This document shows positions 14,288 to 22,533 of a stretch of 64,000 bases of DNA, piece after piece. Below the pieces are notes generated by a model, which was not told the DNA's origin, ran no database searches, and worked only from the letters and a program-made list of their open reading frames with translations. How positions within the stretch are numbered: position 1 is the stretch's first letter; each line of letters opens with the position of its first letter. Made by a program: the position numbers and the translations under genes. Location of the stretch: contig MNVR01000032.1 of the NCBI GenBank assembly GCA_001873995.1, positions 1 through 64,000 on the forward strand, given 5' to 3'. The DNA is from Candidatus Phelpsiimicrobium noxiivivens. GTDB lineage: Bacteria; Omnitrophota; Gorgyraeia; Velamenicoccales; Velamenicoccaceae.

Positions 14288-15790
14288 ATGGAACAGGCAC
14301 CCGATAAAGCACAGCATCATGTTACAGCTCGCGCGGATCGCATTTCTTTTTTTCAAAAAGCCGCCTACAGCATAGGATCGCTTGTTAATCAATTTCAGGC
14401 CGCCGCTATAGGCGCGCTAGTCATTGTTTTAAATCTCGGATTAGGCATGAACCCCGCCTTAGTCGGCCTTATTGGAGCCATCCCCCGCCTTATTGATGCT
14501 TTTTCAGATCCTTTAATAGGTTACAGCTCAGATAATACCCGGACTAGATTTGGCCGCCGCAGGCCATGGATATTCTTTGGAGCTATTGCTTCAGGTGTTT
14601 TATTCGCCCTTATGTTCCAGCTCTATAAAGGGCATACTGAAAGTTACTATTTCTGGTATTTCTTAGTGGTTCAATGTTTCTTTGTCGTTGCTTTTGCCTG
14701 TTATTCTATTCCCTGGATCGCTCTTGGGTATGAAATGACGCCCGATTATCATGAGCGGACACGGTTGCAGGGTTTTAGTAATTTCTTCGCTCAAATTGCC
14801 TGGCTTGTAGCTCCCTGGTTTTTCGCGATCATGAATAATAAGGCAATGTTCACGGATATTGTCCATGGAGCGCGGTCGCTCTCTATTATAGTAGGTGTCT
14901 TTATCGTGGTTGGCGGTATCCTTCCAGCTATTTTGAATAAGGAAATGTTTGGTAATTTACCAAGGCCTGAAAAAGTAAAGGGCCATTTCAATGTGATCAA
15001 GGACCTTTTAAGCAATTGTGCCACGTCCTTCAAATGCAAGCCATATGTTAAGCTTATCGCGGTAACATTCCTGATCTTCAACGGGTTTATGTTGGCTAGC
15101 GCTTTCACGTTGTATGTCATTGTCTACTATGTCTATGGCGGCGATTGGGGGAAAGGTGGAACATTACTTGGATGGTTTGGGACCTTAAGTTCAGTCTGTA
15201 CTCTTTGCGCCATCTCTTTGACAACATGGATATCCACAAAGATCGGAAAGCGAAAGACTTTTTTGATCACCATGTGTATCGCGATGATCGGCTATGTCTT
15301 GAAATGGGTAGGGTATAATCCTCATAATCCCTATTTATTGTTGATCGCGGCTCCCTTTTTAGCGTTTCATTTGGGAGCGTTATTCACAATGGTTCCTTCT
15401 ATGGTCGCGGATGTTTGCGACCTGGATGAATTACAAACCGGCACGCGCAGAGAAGGCATGTTTAGCGGTATTTATTGGTGGATACAAAAATTGGGCATGG
15501 CCGGGGCATCTGTTCTCTCCGGGGTTCTCTTAGTTTGGACCGGTTTCAATGTTGAATTAGGCGCTAATCAATCAGTCCACACTTTATTATTTATGAGGCT
15601 CTTTGATGTAGGTATTCCAATTGTGACTTCTCTAATCGCTATTTTTATTATCGCGACTTTTGATATTTCAGAAGCTAAGGCATATGACATCCGCGCGCAG
15701 GTTGAACGCAGAAGGGCGGATAGGCGAAGCGAAGAAAGGCGAGTGGAAGAAGAAAGGCGAGGTAGAGAAAGGCGAGGAGAAGAAAAGTGA
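14288..15790 (+). CDS. GPH-family sugar:cation symporter
   Basis: This is a 500-residue, roughly twelve-helix transporter of the glycoside-pentoside-hexuronide family in the MFS. SDPLIGYSSDNT and RFGRRRPW (about residues 86-93) form the conserved loop between helices 2 and 3. A good ribosome site (GAGGGGGG) precedes ATG 14288. It follows the GH94 gene by 28 bases and overlaps the next gene by GTGA, so it likely imports the glycoside that GH94 cleaves. Oddity: the last 30 or so residues are an Arg/Glu-rich tail encoded by a degenerate GAAAGGCGAG micro-repeat (about 15703-15787) not typical of the family. Confidence 0.88.
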   Translation: MEQAPDKAQHHVTARADRISFFQKAAYSIGSLVNQFQAAAIGALVIVLNLGLGMNPALVGLIGAIPRLIDAFSDPLIGYSSDNTRTRFGRRRPWIFFGAIASGVLFALMFQLYKGHTESYYFWYFLVVQCFFVVAFACYSIPWIALGYEMTPDYHERTRLQGFSNFFAQIAWLVAPWFFAIMNNKAMFTDIVHGARSLSIIVGVFIVVGGILPAILNKEMFGNLPRPEKVKGHFNVIKDLLSNCATSFKCKPYVKLIAVTFLIFNGFMLASAFTLYVIVYYVYGGDWGKGGTLLGWFGTLSSVCTLCAISLTTWISTKIGKRKTFLITMCIAMIGYVLKWVGYNPHNPYLLLIAAPFLAFHLGALFTMVPSMVADVCDLDELQTGTRREGMFSGIYWWIQKLGMAGASVLSGVLLVWTGFNVELGANQSVHTLLFMRLFDVGIPIVTSLIAIFIIATFDISEAKAYDIRAQVERRRADRRSEERRVEEERRGRERRGEEK

Positions 15791-18237
15791 GCAAAGAAGT
15801 AATATCGGCCTATAATTATAAACTTAGGTATCGCGTATTGTGTATCGCGTATCGCTTTTTTGTTTTGTCTATGGCCTATGGCCTATCGTCTAACATCTGC
15901 CTTGCTCAGAATGAGGCCGCGCAGGCGAATGTGACTTCTGCCAACGTTACCGCGAACGTGCCTGCGCAACCGGACGCGTCCGTTGGGCAATCCGCGGCGC
16001 CTACGCGGGAAGCGCCAAAACAGCTGTCTCTTTCCGAGCTTTTGGTGTCAGCGCGTAAAGCAAAAGACAAAGGTGAGTTTGATAAAGTCTACGAGCTGGC
16101 TACGCAGGCGATGCAGCGTTTTGGCAATGATGCGCGCGCTCAACAGAAGGCCCTTAAAGATTTTCCTCCGTCCGAACAGATAAATAATTATGCTGAACTT
16201 AATAATATGGCAGAGTGCCAGTTTATAAAAGCTGAGGCATTGAAAAATCAGGGCAAAAAGGATGGATCAATAGCCGCCTTTAAAGTGATCGTGACTGATT
16301 TTTCTTTTGCGCAGGCCTGGGACCCAAGAGGCTGGTTCTATAAACTCGCGAAGACAGCGCGGGAAGCTATTGATAGAATGGAAGGCCGTGATGTTGAGGC
16401 CGAGAAGTGTGGCGCCCTCCACTCTACAAAATTAGTTCTAAACGACTCAGGAAAAGAAGAGATAGTTAATTATGATAATTACGGCGATTTTGAAGGGGCC
16501 GGCACAAAAGATTATAAATTCGTTGTCAAATCCCAGGGGGGGCTTTCAGAGGCTGTAGGCGAAGGCATCTACCCTAACACGATGAGTGTGCGATGGGACC
16601 CGGCATTTCAGGCAGTCAAGAAAGAGCGCAGGATTGAAGGAAGCCACTGGGATTTTGTCCATTCGCCTGACCTGGAAGCGGCATTTTTTAAATGGGCGCT
16701 TGCCCCAGAGCCTCCGGGTATAAGGCTTTTTTATACAGCGCTTATCTTAGAGCGGGCCGGCTTATACAAGCACGCTGTCAAGGCATATTACGCCATTGTC
16801 GTCCATTATCCTCGGACCGTTGGCTGGACCTATTGGCATACCCCGTGGTATATCGGCCCGGCATCTATTGCTAAGATAAAATACCTATGTAAAAAATATC
16901 CGCAGGTGAATATGAAATTGGTTGATTCAAAGATAGATGTCCAGAACGGTTTTGATACTGATATCTCTAATGATATCTTTATCGTTGAGCCTGGCAGGCT
17001 TATTAAGAACCATATCCCGGAGACATTTTCTGATAAATTCAATAAATTCATGGCAAAACGCAAGACGCAGTCAAACATTATAAGAAAATTGGGAGATGGT
17101 AAAGTGCGTTTTGTCCAATATGCTAATGGCCATTGGCAGCTTTTGGTTGATGATAAACCCTATATGATCCACGGCATTACCTATAGTATCGCTAAAGCCG
17201 GGCAGAGCCCTGACGACGGCACGCTAAAGAGCTGGATGGACTATGACTATAATAATAACGGCAAGTGCGACGGCCCATATGATGCTTTTGTGGACGCTAA
17301 CAAGAACAATAAGCAGGATGCTGACGAACCCAGCGTAGGCGATTATCAATTAATGAAACGCATGGGTGTCAATACCATCCGGTTGTATCATCAGCCCTTT
17401 CCTATAAAGAAAGAGCTTCTTCGTGATCTGTATGCCAGGTTTGGCATCCGCGTTATCATGGGCGATTTTCTGGGTAAATATGCCTTAGGCTCCGGAGCTG
17501 ATTGGAATCCGGGCACTGATTACGAGAACCCGGAGCATTGCGCCAAGATGCTGGGATCAGTTAAGCAGATGGTATTAGAACACAAAGATGAACCGTACCT
17601 GCTCATGTGGATGTTAGGCAATGAAAATGTGTATGGTGTAGCTTGTAATGCTGACAAGAAGCCTGAAGCTTTTTATAAATTCGTCAATGAGGCCGCAAAG
17701 CTTATTAAATCTCTGGATAAAGGCCATCCTGTGGTGATCGCCAACGGTGACGTTTTTTATTTGGACAAGTTCGCGAAATACGCGCCTGACGTGGATGCCT
17801 TTGGCGCTAATGCTTACCGGGGTGATTATGGTTTTGGGACATTTTGGGAGATGGTAAAGAATTTGGTTGACAGGCCGGCTTTTATCACCGAATACGGTTG
17901 TTCCGCGTATGTATATTGCTTTTCGCGCGAAGCAGCAGAGGAGAAGCAGGCTGATTATCTTGAAGCGGCCTGGAGAGATATCGTTGATAATAGCGCTTTC
18001 GCGGGCGGCCAGGGGAACGCGGTTGGTGGCATCCTTTTTGAATGGCTTGATGAGTGGTGGAAGGGGTATGAACCCAGTATACATGACACAAAAGGGCTTT
18101 GGGTAGGCCCATTCCCCGACGGTTTTATGCATGAAGAGTGGTTGGGTGTGGCAGGACAGGGCGATGGGATTTTGAGCCCGTTCTTAAGGCAGTTAAGGAA
18201 AAGTTATTACGTGTATCAGAAGTTGTGGGAGAAGTGA
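15787..18237 (+). CDS. Secreted TPR-like plus TIM-barrel glycoside hydrolase
   Basis: This 816-residue protein has an N-terminal signal-like hydrophobic segment ending near CLAQ and an Ala/Pro/Val linker. A helical TPR-like region (about 80-330) precedes a C-terminal TIM-barrel glycosidase of the GH2/GH5 clan-A type. Glu613 in MLGNENVY fits the acid/base and Glu702 in FITEYG the nucleophile. Before the barrel core lie two calcium-loop-like stretches (DYNNNGKCDG and DANKNNKQDADE). The GTG start overlaps the transporter stop. The first codons cover a short TATCGCGTA repeat (15829-15856), so the extreme N-terminus may be recent. The barrel is a paralogue of the enzyme at 19638. Substrate unknown. 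Confidence 0.75.
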   Translation: MSKEVISAYNYKLRYRVLCIAYRFFVLSMAYGLSSNICLAQNEAAQANVTSANVTANVPAQPDASVGQSAAPTREAPKQLSLSELLVSARKAKDKGEFDKVYELATQAMQRFGNDARAQQKALKDFPPSEQINNYAELNNMAECQFIKAEALKNQGKKDGSIAAFKVIVTDFSFAQAWDPRGWFYKLAKTAREAIDRMEGRDVEAEKCGALHSTKLVLNDSGKEEIVNYDNYGDFEGAGTKDYKFVVKSQGGLSEAVGEGIYPNTMSVRWDPAFQAVKKERRIEGSHWDFVHSPDLEAAFFKWALAPEPPGIRLFYTALILERAGLYKHAVKAYYAIVVHYPRTVGWTYWHTPWYIGPASIAKIKYLCKKYPQVNMKLVDSKIDVQNGFDTDISNDIFIVEPGRLIKNHIPETFSDKFNKFMAKRKTQSNIIRKLGDGKVRFVQYANGHWQLLVDDKPYMIHGITYSIAKAGQSPDDGTLKSWMDYDYNNNGKCDGPYDAFVDANKNNKQDADEPSVGDYQLMKRMGVNTIRLYHQPFPIKKELLRDLYARFGIRVIMGDFLGKYALGSGADWNPGTDYENPEHCAKMLGSVKQMVLEHKDEPYLLMWMLGNENVYGVACNADKKPEAFYKFVNEAAKLIKSLDKGHPVVIANGDVFYLDKFAKYAPDVDAFGANAYRGDYGFGTFWEMVKNLVDRPAFITEYGCSAYVYCFSREAAEEKQADYLEAAWRDIVDNSAFAGGQGNAVGGILFEWLDEWWKGYEPSIHDTKGLWVGPFPDGFMHEEWLGVAGQGDGILSPFLRQLRKSYYVYQKLWEK

Positions 18238-18243
18238 TCCCTT

Positions 18244-18301
18244 GCCAACCCACTTGTGAATTTTAGCACGACAATCTTGTGCAAAAATTTACTACGTTGG
18301 C
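18244..18301 (+). other. Imperfect hairpin between glycosidase and beta-sandwich genes
   Basis: Outer arms GCCAAC/GTTGGC (18244-18249, 18296-18301) and inner arms AATTTTAGCAC/GTGCAAAAATT (18259-18269, 18279-18289) form a nested imperfect stem. No T tract follows, so it is more likely an mRNA end or processing structure than a standard terminator. Confidence 0.4.
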
Positions 18302-18338
18302 TTCGGGATTAACTTTGTAAGGAAAAATCACTTACAAT
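18301..18338 (+). promoter_or_regulatory. Promoter-like element shared with 11763-11796
   Basis: TTAACT (18309-18314), 18-bp spacer, TACAAT (18333-18338) lies upstream of the secreted beta-sandwich gene. Bases 18301-18334 match 11763-11796 at 27 of 34 positions with no gaps, which points to a common promoter or operator in the glycan locus. Confidence 0.5.
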
Positions 18339-18361
18339 ATACCAAAGTTAAGGAGGGCACC

Positions 18362-19540
18362 ATGAAAAAGTTAACAGTAGTTATGGCGGCAATGGCGATA
18401 AGTTTCGCTTGTTGCCTGGCGTATGCGGAGGACGCAGCGCCTGCGGCCGTTAATGTCAAGCCCGCGGCAAGCACAAAGGATTTCGCTGTTTATTCTGACG
18501 GCAGATCTCCTGACAATCACTTTATCCCATCGGGTTTTATGGGCGACTATGGTGATCTGTCAATGGATGACAAGTATATGGGCGAGCCGCATTCGGGAAC
18601 GACCTCTATCAAGTTCATCTACACGGCGAAGCGGTCGCAGAACCAGGGCTGGGCTGGTATTTATTGGCAGAATCCGGCCAATAACTGGGGTTCCAAAAAA
18701 GGCGGTTTTGACCTGACTGGTTTGAACAAACTCACCTTTTGGGTGCGCGGAGAAAAAGGCGGAGAGATCATTGACAAGTTTAACGTAGGCGGCATCAAGG
18801 GGACTTATCCTGATACTACGGAAGTCTCTATCGGGCCAGTGGAATTAACAAGTTCGTGGCAGCAATGCACCGTAAATCTGGTAGGCAAGGACATTTCTTA
18901 CATTAATGGCGCTTTGAACTGGGTCGTTACCGCGGATTCCAATCCGGCAGGAATGACTTTCTATATTGATGACATAAGGTTTGAATATGACCCTCTGTTA
19001 AAAGAGGCTGGCAAGAAGATACAGGAAGTGCCGTTTTACGTCTACGCGGATAGGGGTTCTATCATGAACCATTTTATTCCATCTGGATGGATGGGCGACT
19101 TCAGCGATCTAAAGATCGATACAGGCTCGGTTGAGAATCCTTACTTTGGTAAGACCTGTTTAAAGATCACTTATCTGGATAAGGCCTCTAACGGCGCGCG
19201 TTGGGCCGGTATATACTGGCAGAATCCTCCCAATAATTGGGGCGGCGTGGATGGCGGTTTTGATCTATCTCACGCCACGAAAGTGACCTTCTGGGCAAGG
19301 GGTGAAAAAGGCGGCGAGCGCGTGGAAGAGTTCAAGATAGGCGGCATTATGGGCGAGTATTCGGATTCAGACACAGCCGGTATCGGCCCTGTGGTGTTAG
19401 AAAAGGATTGGAAGCAATACACGATAGACCTTAACGGCAAAGACCTTTCCTATATTATAGGAGGTTTTGCCTGGGCGTCTAACCTGGATGTAAATCCTGA
19501 CGGCGCTGTGTTCTATTTAGATGAAATAAAGTACGAATAA
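18362..19540 (+). CDS. Secreted tandem beta-sandwich protein, carbohydrate-binding-like
   Basis: A clear signal peptide (MKKLTVVMAAMAISFACC... cut near AYA-ED) is followed by two similar domains of about 170 residues (roughly 37-215 and 222-392). Each repeat contains HFIPSGxMGD, WAGIYWQNPxNNWG, GGFDL, FWxRGEKGGE and ends in a strand such as FYxDxI. Repeated Trp and Tyr residues suggest sugar stacking, and the fold resembles CBM11-like or other jelly-roll modules; no catalytic residues are evident. It has a strong ribosome site (AAGGAGGG) and lies between two glycosidases, so a role in binding the polymer at the cell surface or periplasm is likely but inferred. Confidence 0.7.
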   Translation: MKKLTVVMAAMAISFACCLAYAEDAAPAAVNVKPAASTKDFAVYSDGRSPDNHFIPSGFMGDYGDLSMDDKYMGEPHSGTTSIKFIYTAKRSQNQGWAGIYWQNPANNWGSKKGGFDLTGLNKLTFWVRGEKGGEIIDKFNVGGIKGTYPDTTEVSIGPVELTSSWQQCTVNLVGKDISYINGALNWVVTADSNPAGMTFYIDDIRFEYDPLLKEAGKKIQEVPFYVYADRGSIMNHFIPSGWMGDFSDLKIDTGSVENPYFGKTCLKITYLDKASNGARWAGIYWQNPPNNWGGVDGGFDLSHATKVTFWARGEKGGERVEEFKIGGIMGEYSDSDTAGIGPVVLEKDWKQYTIDLNGKDLSYIIGGFAWASNLDVNPDGAVFYLDEIKYE

Positions 19541-19568
19541 TTAATTGCGCCCCTGCGCGCCAGCATCT

Positions 19569-19626
19569 CAGCGCCCCAGTGAAAAAATTTTACCGGGGCG
19601 CTGGGGAGCCGGGGCGCTGGGGAGCC
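19569..19626 (+). repeat. Hairpin and 16-bp tandem duplication
   Basis: CAGCGCCCC at 19569-19577 pairs with GGGGCGCTG at 19595-19603. The 16-base unit GGGGCGCTGGGGAGCC occurs twice exactly at 19595-19610 and 19611-19626. There is no T tract, so a simple terminator is unlikely. It lies just before the start of the next gene. Confidence 0.8.
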
Positions 19627-19637
19627 GGATGCGAAGT

Positions 19638-20876
19638 ATGAAGAAGTTATTTATTATATCTATATTGCTGTCGGCGTGTTTTATGCTGACAGGCATGGGC
19701 GAGGCGCCTGTGTCAGCCAAAAAGGCCTTTGTTAAGACTTTAAAGAACGGGCATTATCAGCTCATTGTCAAAGGTAAGCCATATATAGTAAAAGGCGTTT
19801 GCTACAATCCGATGCCCATAGGTAAGTCTAACGATTACGATTTTTGGTTAGACCCAAACGAGCCGTGGAAGAAGGACGGCGAGCTTATGAAGAAGATGGG
19901 TGTTAACACCGTGCGTTTCTATCATCCGGGAGAGGACTTTGAACCCGTTAAAAAGGTAGTCTCAGGCCTGTATAAGCTTTACGGTATACGCACGGCCATG
20001 GGTGATTGGCTTGAGTTTTGGAATTACCCGGCGCCCTTTTATGATGATAAGGATTTCAGGGATAAAGTTAAGAAAAGTGTTCTTAACATGGTCACAGTCT
20101 TAAAGAACGAGGAAGGGATGCTTTGCTGGATCCTTGGTAATGAGAATAACTATTCTTTTAGCGGCAAGATTAATCCATGGTCAAGCCCAAGGATAGATAA
20201 GATGGGCGACCCGCGTCAATGTATGCTCGCGCGCGCGGAGAGTTATTATACCTTGATCAACGAAATAGCGCGGGAGATCCACAAGATAGACCCTGACCAT
20301 CCGGTGGTGATGGGCAATGGCGAGTTGATCTGCCTTGATGTCGCGAAAGAGTACGCCAAAGATATTGATATTATCGGCTGTGTTATATATAGAGGAAAGA
20401 CATTTGGTAACTTCTTCCACACATTAAAGAATACTTTTGATAAGCCGGTGCTCTTTATTGAATTCGGGGCTGACGCCTATAATGCCCTGGAAAAGGCGGA
20501 AGACGAAGATATGCAGGCAATGTTTTTAGAGAATCAGTGGTCTGAGATCTATAAAAATCTGGCGAATGATCCTGTCGGCGCAGGTAATTGCTTGGGCGGG
20601 ACGATGTTTGAATGGACGGACGAGTGGTGGAAGCATGAAGAGTGGGATGTCCAGGGGCTTTCCAGGCACGATACTGAGTCTAATTGGTCTAATGGCGCTT
20701 ACTATTATGATATCAAGGCTGAGGCCAATATGAATATGAATGAAGAGTGGTTCGGCATAGTCAAGCTTGAGCCAGGCCCAGGCCTTAATAAACGTATCCC
20801 GCGCAAGGCTTATTACGTGCTGCGGGAATTCTGGAAAAAACCGTATGATGCGAAAGGCAGAACGAAGAGTAAATAG
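19638..20876 (+). CDS. Secreted TIM-barrel glycoside hydrolase, paralogue of 15787 C-domain
   Basis: I place the start at ATG 19638 (MKKLFIISILLSACF), which gives a good signal peptide; ATG 19629 is an alternative, and the open frame further upstream covers repeats and is unlikely to be coding. The mature protein is a clan-A glycosidase of GH2/GH5 type. NGHYQLIVKGKPYIVKGV opens the domain, Glu169 of LGNENNY fits the acid/base and Glu275 of FIEFG the nucleophile. FEWTDEWWK near the C-terminus parallels FEWLDEWWK in the upstream paralogue. It lacks the TPR region and calcium-loop-like stretches of that paralogue. Substrate unknown; the locus suggests a beta-glucan or related polymer. Confidence 0.75.
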   Translation: MKKLFIISILLSACFMLTGMGEAPVSAKKAFVKTLKNGHYQLIVKGKPYIVKGVCYNPMPIGKSNDYDFWLDPNEPWKKDGELMKKMGVNTVRFYHPGEDFEPVKKVVSGLYKLYGIRTAMGDWLEFWNYPAPFYDDKDFRDKVKKSVLNMVTVLKNEEGMLCWILGNENNYSFSGKINPWSSPRIDKMGDPRQCMLARAESYYTLINEIAREIHKIDPDHPVVMGNGELICLDVAKEYAKDIDIIGCVIYRGKTFGNFFHTLKNTFDKPVLFIEFGADAYNALEKAEDEDMQAMFLENQWSEIYKNLANDPVGAGNCLGGTMFEWTDEWWKHEEWDVQGLSRHDTESNWSNGAYYYDIKAEANMNMNEEWFGIVKLEPGPGLNKRIPRKAYYVLREFWKKPYDAKGRTKSK

Positions 20877-20968
20877 TATATAGTTAATAGTAAATAGTTA
20901 ATAGGGGAAGCAGGAGCTGAACAAAGGCTAAAAAGTTTTCCCATATAAACTATAAACGAAGCGCTCAT

Positions 20969-22531
20969 ATGAATAAAAATATTATTATACTGATACTGGC
21001 ATTTTTAATATTCGCGCCGGTGGCTGTTTTTGCTCAAGAACGGGCTGAACAGAAAACCGAACAGAAAACCGATCTGGGCCTTGCTGGGATCTCACAGGAG
21101 TATTTTGCCAAGGGAGATTATGAAGGATTTTATCAGTATATAAAAGGTTTAAAGGCTTTATCGCCTGAGGCATATTATTATCTGGCGCTTACGCGTCAGC
21201 GCGAGATAGACTCGTGGAAAAAAGTGAAGAATTGGGAGGGCGTTTATGATAAAGGCCCAACCTATAAAAAAGAGATTTCCGACGCTTTAAAAGAAGCCCA
21301 GGCAAAAGTTAAGAATGACGCGGAACTTCTATTGAATATTAAATATTTGAATTGGCAAAGCACGCGCGAAGACGATGCTGACCGCGGCATAGGATCATTT
21401 AATGATCTAGTCAATACAGCGCGCGATATGGCCCTGGGCCCTAATGCCCTTTTAAGGGTCAAGGCCTTTGCTGATGAGATCTCTAAGTTAGAGGATAAGA
21501 ACCTTGCGCGCAGGCTTTATGAAGTCTATGTGGCTAAGCTTTTAGGTCCAGGATCATCAAAAGAAGACGTAAATGCCCAGGCCCAACAGTTTTTAAACGA
21601 AGGCAACGCCTATCTTGCGAAGTCTTTATTTGATGTTTATATAAATTCTTTTTCGGATAATAAGGAGCTTAGGGCGCGCGAGATAATAGCTGTAGCTGAT
21701 AAGTTCGCCAATGGCGACGCCGCGGAAGGCTTAGACCCTGCATTTGCCGAAGAGATGTACAGAAAAGCATTTGAGCAGGCGGGCAAAGTTGCTTTTAATA
21801 GTAATTCGTCGTATCGCAGGGCGTATAATCTGGAACGTATGAAAGAATTCAGCGCCGCTTACGACGGCTACAACGGCCTGCTCGCGGACTCGCCGGATTA
21901 CGCGGGTAAGCAAAATATCTATTTCAGGCTGGGAGTTATCGCCGCTTACGCCAAGAAGGACGCGGGCAAAGCCGCGGAATATTTTTTAAAGATAAAAGAT
22001 GAATTCCCTAATGACATATTAGCGGCCAGCGGGCTCTATCAGTTAGGGCTGCTGAGCCAGTTTAATAAAGATCTCCAGAAGGCGAAAGAATATTACGAGG
22101 CCCTTATCGCGAGCGCCAAGCTTATAGGCCTTGACGCCGATAAAAATGAGTTGGTGCTTCTTACGCGAGAGAGGCTTAAAGAGATAGAAGAAACGAGAGA
22201 ACTGAAATATGGCCTGAAGTTATTTATGGAGGGCGTGTTTAAGGCATTGCCGCTTAGCGTTGATCTTACCGCGCGTCCTTGGCAGGGCGCGATCGGCGAG
22301 CCAATAAAGTTTGTCGTGGCTACGTCTGATCCGCAGACCGGATGCATGACACCTATTTATTCTTATGAGTGGTCAGGTGAGACAGGGAGCGTTCCAAACA
22401 TCCCTAACGCGCCTGAATTGGCCACGAATTACGCCTCCGTGGGTATCAAAGTGGTTTATGTGGCGCTCGTAGGCCCTCAGGGCCCTGAGGGCGTGGGTTT
22501 TGAAATGGTGCAGATCAAGGAGAATAAATAA
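20969..22531 (+). CDS. Secreted TPR-like protein with C-terminal Ig-like domain
   Basis: The signal peptide ends near VFAQ. The body (about residues 35-400) is built of TPR-like helical pairs, for example YYLALTRQREID, ARRLYEVYVAKLL and GLYQLGLLSQFNKDLQKAKEYYEAL. A final roughly 85-residue beta domain (LTARPWQGAIGEPIKFVVAT ... YSYEWSGETG) resembles a PKD/Ig-like fold. The product is probably periplasmic or surface-attached and scaffolds the glycan machinery. It sits directly upstream of the GH116-like gene (2-base gap). The 92-base gap before it is A/T-rich with short repeats (AGTTAATAG twice) and no clear promoter. Confidence 0.6.
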   Translation: MNKNIIILILAFLIFAPVAVFAQERAEQKTEQKTDLGLAGISQEYFAKGDYEGFYQYIKGLKALSPEAYYYLALTRQREIDSWKKVKNWEGVYDKGPTYKKEISDALKEAQAKVKNDAELLLNIKYLNWQSTREDDADRGIGSFNDLVNTARDMALGPNALLRVKAFADEISKLEDKNLARRLYEVYVAKLLGPGSSKEDVNAQAQQFLNEGNAYLAKSLFDVYINSFSDNKELRAREIIAVADKFANGDAAEGLDPAFAEEMYRKAFEQAGKVAFNSNSSYRRAYNLERMKEFSAAYDGYNGLLADSPDYAGKQNIYFRLGVIAAYAKKDAGKAAEYFLKIKDEFPNDILAASGLYQLGLLSQFNKDLQKAKEYYEALIASAKLIGLDADKNELVLLTRERLKEIEETRELKYGLKLFMEGVFKALPLSVDLTARPWQGAIGEPIKFVVATSDPQTGCMTPIYSYEWSGETGSVPNIPNAPELATNYASVGIKVVYVALVGPQGPEGVGFEMVQIKENK

Positions 22532-22533
22532 CC

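Noticed and set aside
19569-19603. Rho-independent terminator
   Set aside because: The stem is followed by a G/C-rich repeat rather than T residues.
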